From Perognathus longimembris pacificus (taxonomy: Eukaryota; Chordata; Mammalia; Rodentia; Heteromyidae), in the NCBI RefSeq assembly GCF_023159225.1, contig NC_063171.1, positions 8,729,886 through 8,793,885 of the forward strand: a DNA stretch of 64,000 nucleotides, given 5' to 3'. The notes under the pieces were generated by a model, which saw nothing but the letters and a program-made list of their open reading frames with translations, was not told the origin of the DNA and ran no database searches. Each line of letters opens with the position of its first letter. Position 1 is the stretch's first letter. This document shows, one piece after another, positions 57,397-64,000 of this stretch. The translations under genes and the position numbers were made by a program.

Positions 57397-57407
57397 GTAA
57401 CAGGAGG

Positions 57408-57621
57408 GACTGGGAATAAGGCCTAATGGCAAGAGTGCTTGCGTCATATACATGAAGCCCTGGGTTTGATTCCTCAGCACCACATATATAGAAAATGGCC
57501 AGAAGGGGTGCTGTGGCTCAAGTGACAGAGTGCTTGCCTTGAACAAAAAAGAAGCCAGGGACAGTGCTCAGGCCCTGAGTTCAAGGCCTAGTATGGGCAA
57601 AAACAAAACAAAACAAAAAAA
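57408..57621 (+). mobile_element. IDL-Geo SINE, copy 2 of a triplet
   Basis: Full dimer with a (CAAAA)n tail, starting at the base after copy 1's right duplication; a GGAACAG-like target remnant follows. Confidence 0.93.
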
Positions 57622-57628
57622 GGAACAG

Positions 57629-57843
57629 AGGGCTGGGGATGTGGCCTAGTGGCAAGAGTGCTTGCCTCGTATACATGAGGCCCTGGGTTCGATTCACCAG
57701 CACCACATATACAGAAAATGGCCAGAAGTGGCGCTGTGGCTCAAGTGGCAGAGTGCTAGCCTTGAGCAAGAAGAAGCCAGGGACAGTGCTCAGGCCCTGA
57801 GTCCAAGCCCCAGGACTGCCCCCCCCCCCCAAAAAAAAAAAAA
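57629..57843 (+). mobile_element. IDL-Geo SINE, copy 3 of a triplet
   Basis: Closest to consensus of the three, with a C-run before its A-tail. GGAACAG flanks it at 57622-57628 and 57844-57850. Confidence 0.94.
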
Positions 57844-58511
57844 GGAACAGGATCTAAGGCCTTCACTGATGAGACTTTTTGGCTTCTGATGATAATAAGC
57901 TATACTTTTTTCAGGGCTGAACATCTGGCCTTAATTTTCAAGATGAGTGCCTTTTTGGCCTGGGGGAACCAGTTTTTCTTTTTGCAAAACAGCCCTTATA
58001 CAAACTATTCTTCTGGTGGTGTAAGGACTCCACACTGACCTGGGTCTGTTTCTCAGCCATTCACTCTTTCCTTTTCCTCTACCACCACATTTGCTTCCTT
58101 TTCACCCTCTGCTGTTTTATAGATACCTCAGAATACCAGGGATTTGGGAAGCACTAGCATTTAGTATTTAGCAAAGACATTTTGTGGTCTTGTGTATGCA
58201 GGTGTTTGTATCAGTTAATGGCCAGCTGCATTTGAAGCAGGTGATAATTGTTTCTGTGGGCTTCCATACAGCTTTTATTTTTAAACCCCAGCATGTAAGC
58301 TGTCAGCTCTGAAGAAAGAAACAGATATGTGGGTTTTTTTTTTATAGCTCTAAGTATAGGGAGAAAATTCAAGTGAAAAGGGATTTCTATGGTACATGCT
58401 GTATCTCTTTATTAGACATAAAAATAACAATGAGGAAGATCAACAACATGATATTGCTTTAGATCTGAAGAAATTTATGATATGTTAGGCTACTTTAAGA
58501 ATTTCATAGTT

Positions 58512-58720
58512 GGGCTGGGGATATGGCCTAGTGGCAAGAGAGCTTGCCTCGTATACATGAGGCCCTGGGTTCGATTCCCCAGCACCACATATACAGAAAA
58601 CGGCCAGAAGTGGCGCTGTGGCTCAAGTGGCAGAGTGCTAGCCTTGAGCAAAAAGAAGCCAGGGACAGTGCTCAGGCCCTGAGTCCAAGGCCCAGGACTG
58701 GCCAAAAAAAAAAAAAAAAG
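58512..58720 (+). mobile_element. IDL-Geo SINE (young)
   Basis: Near-consensus dimer. A perfect 15-bp target duplication AAGAATTTCATAGTT lies at 58497-58511 and 58721-58735. The insertion site CTTT/AAGA fits the L1 endonuclease preference. Confidence 0.97.
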
Positions 58721-58777
58721 AAGAATTTCATAGTTAATTTACTTGAATTTTAAATGCATCTCTTTCAATATTTAGCA

Positions 58778-58848
58778 CTAGCCTTGAATACAAGAAGCTC
58801 AGGAACAGCAACCAGGCCTGAGTTGAAGGCCTAAGACTGGAAAAAAAA
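58778..58848 (+). mobile_element. Right-monomer (Geo) SINE fragment
   Basis: 'agccttgaatacaagaagc' to 'ctaagactgg' plus A-run; left part missing. Confidence 0.65.
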
Positions 58849-59502
58849 GTGATTTATAATTGAGCTACATTTCCTGCCTGGTAATAGTTTAAATGTAGTT
58901 GTTGTAATATAAATGCAGTTATTTAAAGTTTAGATATATAGTATGTTAAATTTGTGGTATTAATTGCTTTTAACAGGAATCTTTCCTATCAATTATGTCC
59001 TTATCTATCATCTATCTGTTTTGAAGATTTGCAATATTTTCAGACATATCTTTGTTAACACTTTGTATAAACACTTGGCCAGCTCCAACAGCTAGTTTAC
59101 TTTGCAGGGTAGTTCAGTTTGCTGCTGTTGTTGAGTTTGTGTCTATGGGGTTTCTTGATTCTTCCCTTGCTGTCTGCTATATATTCTTAGAGCCTTCTTT
59201 AGTCTTTTCCTCAACTCTCTAATTACTTAAAATATGATTTCAGTGATAAATTTGTTATTAGCTTGTAAAACATGGGATTATGTTGTTATGCATATTTATT
59301 GCTCTTCTGCTAAATGCTATGTTCTGCATTAATACATTATGGAATTATCTCTACTCCTCATAGCCTTAAAGTATAGTAGCCTATCTTCATTTTCTAGGAA
59401 CAAACCAAGGTCAGAAAATTCAAGTAACTTAAATAAGGCCATTAATTTAGTAAGGGGCTCATCTAGGATATATCCTTACAAAACCAAATCTGGGCAATAC
59501 AA

Positions 59503-59649
59503 AATGGTCCACACTTGTCATCTGCTCTACTTGGGAAGATATTGGTCTGATGTCTGCACAGGAAAAAGGTTAGTAAGATCCTGTCTCAACCAATAAGCTA
59601 GACATGTGGAAGCCAGAAAAGGAGACTCAAGGTCTAGGCTTGCCTAGGC
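59503..59649 (+). mobile_element. Diverged B1-like SINE
   Basis: 'cacacttgtcatctgctc' and 'aggtctaggcttgcctaggc' are B1-like; the 3' part continues after the inserted SINE at 59864. Confidence 0.55.
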
Positions 59650-59665
59650 AAAACTTGAAACTCTG

Positions 59666-59847
59666 GGCCGTGAACTCAGGGCCTGAACACTGTCCCTGGC
59701 TTCTTTTTTGTTCAAGGCTAGCACTCTGCCACTTGAGCCACAGCATCACTTCTGGCCATTTTCTGTATATGTGGTGCTGAGGAATCAAACCCAGGGCCTC
59801 ATGTATACCAGGCAAGCACTCTTGCCACTAGGCCATATTCCCAGCCC
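59666..59847 (-). mobile_element. IDL-Geo SINE lacking its 3' end and poly(A)
   Basis: Reverse dimer ends at 'gagttcacggcc' in its own sense, without the last ~10 SINE bases or any A-tail, yet a perfect 16-bp duplication AAAACTTGAAACTCTG flanks it (59650-59665 and 59848-59863). Confidence 0.9.
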
Positions 59848-59977
59848 AAAACTTGAAACTCTGTTTCAAAAATAACTAAACATATGAAGTTAGGAATGTG
59901 GCTCATATGATAGAATGAGAATCAAGGTCTAGGCTTGCCTAGGCAAACTTGAACCTCTGTTTCAAAAATAACTAAAC

Positions 59978-60215
59978 AGGGCTGGGGATATGGCCTAGTG
60001 GCAAGAGTGTTTGCCTTGTATACATGAAGCCCTGGGTTCAATTCCCCAGCATCACATATATAGAAAATGGCCAGAAGTGGCGCTGTGGCTCAAGTGGCAG
60101 AGTGCTAGCCTTGAGTAAAAAGAAGCCAGGGACAGTGCTCAGGCCCTGAGTCCAAGGCCCAGGACTGGCAAAAAAACAAAAAACAAAAAACAAAAAAACA
60201 AAAAAACAAAAAAAC
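59978..60215 (+). mobile_element. IDL-Geo SINE with (CAAAAA)n tail
   Basis: Full dimer followed by a long C-interrupted A-tail (60169-60215). The target duplication is short and imperfect (CTAAACA/CCAAACA). Confidence 0.92.
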
Positions 60216-60607
60216 CCAAACATATGAAGTTAGGAATGTGGCTCATATGATAGAATGCCTTTCTTGTGAGCTTGAAATCCTGATTTCAATCACTAATATT
60301 GTTAAAAACAACAACAAAAACTGGAAGTGAATAAAAAGAGCCTAAATCTGTTGTTAATGAGTGTACATGAAGTTATCATTGAACTTTTGGAGGACCAGTT
60401 AATTAATAAGGGGCTTGGACTTTAAAATTTGGAATGTACACTCTCATTTTTACCTTTCTACAGTTTATCTTGATATCTTGTATCAGTAGAGAGAAGGATC
60501 AATTGTAAGAATATACATTTCCATGTGTACATTAGTAAACTGTATCCCTGAAAGGTTCAAAACCTGAACAGTATAATTTCCTTCAATAGCATCTGACAGA
60601 GTACAGC

Positions 60608-60634
60608 TTTATTGGACATTAACTGTCCAATAAA
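60608..60634. repeat. Perfect 11-bp inverted repeat
   Basis: TTTATTGGACA and TGTCCAATAAA separated by 5 nt. Both arms contain a CCAAT pentamer. Function unknown; possibly chance. Confidence 0.8.
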
Positions 60635-61318
60635 TAAAGGTCAGAATTGTCCCTGATAAATATAATGATGTGTTACTATAAAAGGAAAATGGGATATTGG
60701 AATGCTGTCCTCATCTCTGAATACTGCTTTACTGGGTTCCATCCGTTAACATAAGTGGAAAATGAGGGCATTGTTCTTAAGTCATTGTAATTTTAGAAGC
60801 ATTGTTTCTTTAGGAGTGTGGCTTGGATTGAAGTCAAATACCAATAGCTTCCATGTTGGCTTTAATAGCTACCTTAAGCTGAGGATTGGCCTAGTTTTAA
60901 GTGCATTTAAGCTTTTGGATATAAGCCATGCATATTTGAAATGGAACAGGTGTGGTCAGTGCTTTGTCTTTCTTATTCTATTAAAAAGTTACTGAAAATA
61001 TGTTGGATGATGATAGCAGTAGTTATTCTAACTACTATTATTCTAGGTGTCCTTGAATTCTAGCTTTGTGGGTAGATAAGTGATTATCAAGTAGTTTTTT
61101 TCTCAGATCTATGAAGGTACAGGAGCAAGTTCACAATAATATTATGACTTAATGAAATGATGTGTGTGAAGCCCTGATTAATTCCAGCTGGCATCTGGAA
61201 GGCATTCTATTAGTGCCAACTCTCTTAACTTGATTTGTTTCCTTAATAAATGTTATTTTTTAATAAATGACATTGTTTGAAGTGGTCACAAACAAGTTCA
61301 TTAGAACTGAACCACCCA

Positions 61319-61531
61319 GGGGCTGGGGATATGGCCTAGTGGCAAGAGTGCTTGCCTCCTATACATGAGGCCCTGGGTTCAATTCCCCAGCACCACATAT
61401 ACAGAAAATGGCCAGAAGTGGCACTGTGGCTCAAGTGGCAGAGTGCTATCCTTGAGCAAAAAGAAGCCAGGGATAGTGCTCAGGCCCTGAGTCCAAGCCC
61501 CAGGACTGGGAAAAAAAAAAAAAAAAAAAAA
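61319..61531 (+). mobile_element. IDL-Geo SINE (young)
   Basis: Near-consensus dimer with a pure A-tail. A perfect 16-bp duplication AGAACTGAACCACCCA lies at 61303-61318 and 61532-61547. Confidence 0.97.
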
Positions 61532-61617
61532 AGAACTGAACCACCCAACTTTGAAACTGTGCACAAAGCTTCACAGGAAATTCAATGCATACCAAAATTA
61601 TTATTTCATGTGTGTAT

Positions 61618-61653
61618 GTGTGCGTTTGTGCGTGTGTGTGTGTGTGTGTGTGT
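61618..61653. repeat. (TG)n microsatellite
   Basis: Short TG run adjoining the tail of the following reverse SINE. Confidence 0.88.
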
Positions 61654-61869
61654 CCTGGTCCTGAAGCTTGAATTCAGGGCCTGGGTACTGTTCCTGTGTG
61701 TTTGTGCTCAAGGCTATTATTCTACCACTTGACCACAGCTCCACTGCCAGCTGGTAAATTGAAGAAAAAACCCTCATGGACTTTTCCACCTAGACTGCCT
61801 TTGAACCACAGTCCTTAAATTTCAGCCTCCTGAGTAGTTTAGGATTACAGTCATGAGTAACTGGTGCCT
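61652..61869 (-). mobile_element. B1 + Geo-type composite SINE
   Basis: Reverse strand: 'gagtagtttaggattacag' (B1 head) and 'attctaccacttgaccacag' (right monomer). Confidence 0.82.
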
Positions 61870-62811
61870 CTTCATAATTTTTTAATTGTTTATTTTGCAC
61901 ATCCTGTCTCCCTTTCTCTTCTTTATTTTCTATGGTTCTAAGCATTTTGTCACTTTATTGGAAATTTGGTTACCTGGGGATTTGGACAAGGAAGGCGAAT
62001 GATAGATATGTCTGTGAGGGCGGAGGGTGCTGCTTTCTAAAAGAGGAGTGAGGAAGAGAAGCAGCAGCTGGCACCCTCAGAGATTCTGTTTGCAAGAGCA
62101 TGTGCCAATCACTGTTTGACTTTGCAGCCTTCTCCTACCATGATACCCTTATCAACCTGCTACTTCACACATACTCCTATATTTGCAGTTCTATGAACAT
62201 GACTGTCATTTTCTCTGTTTTATGTCTTTGTCTTGTAGTTTTAACCTCTTGGAAAAGATAATTTGTCTTTCAGCTTCTAAAAAAAGATTTCTTGCTTTTA
62301 TCTTTTCCAGTTAGATCCAACTAGTTGTCCTCTCCCTGTCTCTGTACTTCCTATCTGTGCCATATGTCCGTAGTCCCTGGGTTTAGTAATTATTCTATTC
62401 TTTTACCTTGCCTTGCTTACTCGCAACTGGCTTCCCTTTCATCTACTGTCTACTCATTTGTCAATCCATCCACAAATATCTATTGAGTGCTTGTGTGTTA
62501 AGACAATGCCGTAAACATAAAATAAATTAAGGTTGGATGAGTACCTCTTCACAATTTATACAAGTTGAGTACTGAAGCTTCTTCTTGGTAACTAAAACTA
62601 GATGAATTGAAATGACAATTGCTAGCTTTTTATATAATGAATTCAATTATTTTCAGTGAGTTGAGACTGAATCAGTGGCAAAAGTAGAAAGATATCTGAC
62701 AGAATTGTGGTGAGAAAATGCCATCTATTTTTGCTTCTGGAGGCTAGTTTTAAAATAGTAGTGGTATTATAGTAACCTGCACTTCTAAACCTATATACAT
62801 TTTTCTTTTTG

Positions 62812-62885
62812 TTAGGGATCAAAGCCAAGGCTTCGCATATGCTGAACATATGCTAAAAGGACATTCTACCACCATCCATCTCCAG
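62812..62885 (-). mobile_element. ID-type SINE remnant
   Basis: Reversed ID: 'tagggatcaaagccaaggc' and 'acattctaccaccatccatc'. Confidence 0.6.
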
Positions 62886-64000
62886 CATAAAATACAAATG
62901 TTATTGGTAGTGGAAAAAGAGAGAAAGAGAACATGGGAAATTTTATTTCTCCCTTCTTTCTTGATAAGTAATAATGGAATTTAGCATTCAGTAACCATTA
63001 GGAAGAAACAAATAAATATTGCCTGTGACTTAATAATGGATATAATTTTGCCAAATGTGAAAAATTCTCTAAGACCTTTCATACTAGATATGGGTAATCT
63101 GGAAAAATAGAACTTCTAATCAATTTAGAATAGTTGCTATTAACACAAAGCATCATCACATTAAAGATATAAGTGCAAACAACAGTTTATATATGCTGAA
63201 AAAGAAGCTAACCACAATAGAATAATTGTCCTTTTGACCCCTCTCTGCTATGGGTGAGAAAAGGGAAAAACGGATGTCTTCCTGTTCTATAAAGATGTGT
63301 TTGGAAATATTGACTGGGTAGAGACATGTGATCCAGGTTACAGCACTCCATGGCCCTCTGGAAGCTTTTTTACTCATTAGCTAGAGCTGCAAGGAGCTAA
63401 AAAGCAGTCAGTTCTCCCATTGTCAGGAAGAATTAAAAACTACCTTGAGAAAAGTGAGCCTTTATTGTGTTGTAAAATTATGCTGAAAAATATTTATTAG
63501 CATATGCAGCTGGATTTTTTTTTTTTTTGTATATCATGTTGAAGGTTCGTTGTTGTAGTACCTGGTGATACAGTGACCTGGTGTAAAAATAATTTTCAAT
63601 TGTTTAAATTTGGTAATCAGGTGGGGAAAGACAGGTAGTTCTAGTAGGTACTTCTGCCTGATACAATTTCCCTAAACAGGTAACTCTTCTTCATTGCTAG
63701 AACTGAGGAAAATCTTCAGGTTGGAGGATTTATTTATACTCAAGGTAACAAACATGTTTTGGGTGTGAGATCAATGATGCTTTGACTTTGAATGAAAGAT
63801 TGGACTGCCATCCAACATGAAGGTAGGACTTTGTGATATTATTTTGTATAAGCATATGAAAAGAAAATAACATGTAATGCAAAGACTTAACTATATAGAG
63901 TTTGTCTAATATGGGCACAGATAGACTAAGAAAATGCTTTTAGATTCATTATTAGTAACTGAAACCATCTCTTATTTTTTAAATAGGAGATTGTGTCTTT

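Larger units (their letters stand above)
59627..60260. repeat. ~97-bp tandem duplication, each copy hit by a SINE
   Basis: The unit from 'tcaaggtctagg' to 'catatgatagaatg' occurs at 59627-59921 (with a 198-bp SINE plus duplication inside) and again from 59922 to about 60260 (with another SINE at 59978-60215). Neither SINE is shared, so the duplication came first. Confidence 0.8.
53949..64000 (+). other. FMN2: FMN2 intron 1 (5' part)
   Basis: No further FMN2 exon is found to the window end; the next conserved FMN2 coding block is absent. Stretches 54074-55018, 55714-56090, 56547-57174, 57851-58496, 58849-59502, 60300-61302, 61870-62811 and 62886-64000 contain nothing recognised apart from simple AT-rich sequence (a TATA-rich tract is at about 54400-54475). 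Confidence 0.85.

Overview
The window is nuclear DNA of a rodent. It contains one protein-coding segment, the first coding exon of formin-2 (FMN2, 52388-53948, + strand) with its CpG-island promoter. The rest is upstream intergenic DNA and the start of FMN2 intron 1, densely packed with retrotransposons. The commonest young repeat is a dimeric SINE: a tRNA-Ala/ID-like left monomer, a distinctive right monomer containing 'gtggctcaagtggcagag', and a poly(A) tail. This matches the IDL-Geo SINE described for Geomyoidea (kangaroo rats, pocket mice, pocket gophers). B1/7SL-like SINEs, ID elements, rodent-type LINE-1s and MaLR LTRs agree with a rodent, so a geomyoid rodent is my best inference. || Layout: 1-11369 is a nested pair of LINE-1s. 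An old, heavily mutated L1 (1-4248 and 11153-11369) was interrupted by a younger full-length L1 (4263-11138), flanked by a 14-bp target-site duplication and carrying an apparent 336-nt 3' transduction. 11521-12090 is an endogenous-retrovirus LTR plus leader. 14400-15860 is a MaLR-like LTR split by a ~1.1-kb minisatellite. 17600-20870 is a degenerate ~170-bp tandem array broken by a SINE and a 5'-truncated L1. 21-52 kb is intergenic DNA with SINEs, four more LTR remnants that I consider good (25190, 33437, 35262, 39400), two weaker ones, L1 3' ends, a MER20 fossil and several long microsatellites. 52.0-54.0 kb is the CpG island with FMN2 exon 1. 53949-64000 is FMN2 intron 1 with a cluster of young SINE insertions at 57.2-61.5 kb. 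|| The only host gene product is the N-terminal ~520 residues of FMN2; the FH1/FH2 actin-assembly part lies in later exons outside the window. L1 proteins would have mobilised the SINEs, which agrees with the A-rich tails and 7-16 bp target duplications, but every L1 copy here carries disabling changes. I found no operon, CRISPR array, conventional tRNA/rRNA gene or undescribed protein system. The unusual content is the retrotransposon biology: nested insertion, 3' transduction, a tailless SINE, repeated use of one target site, and satellite expansion inside mobile elements.
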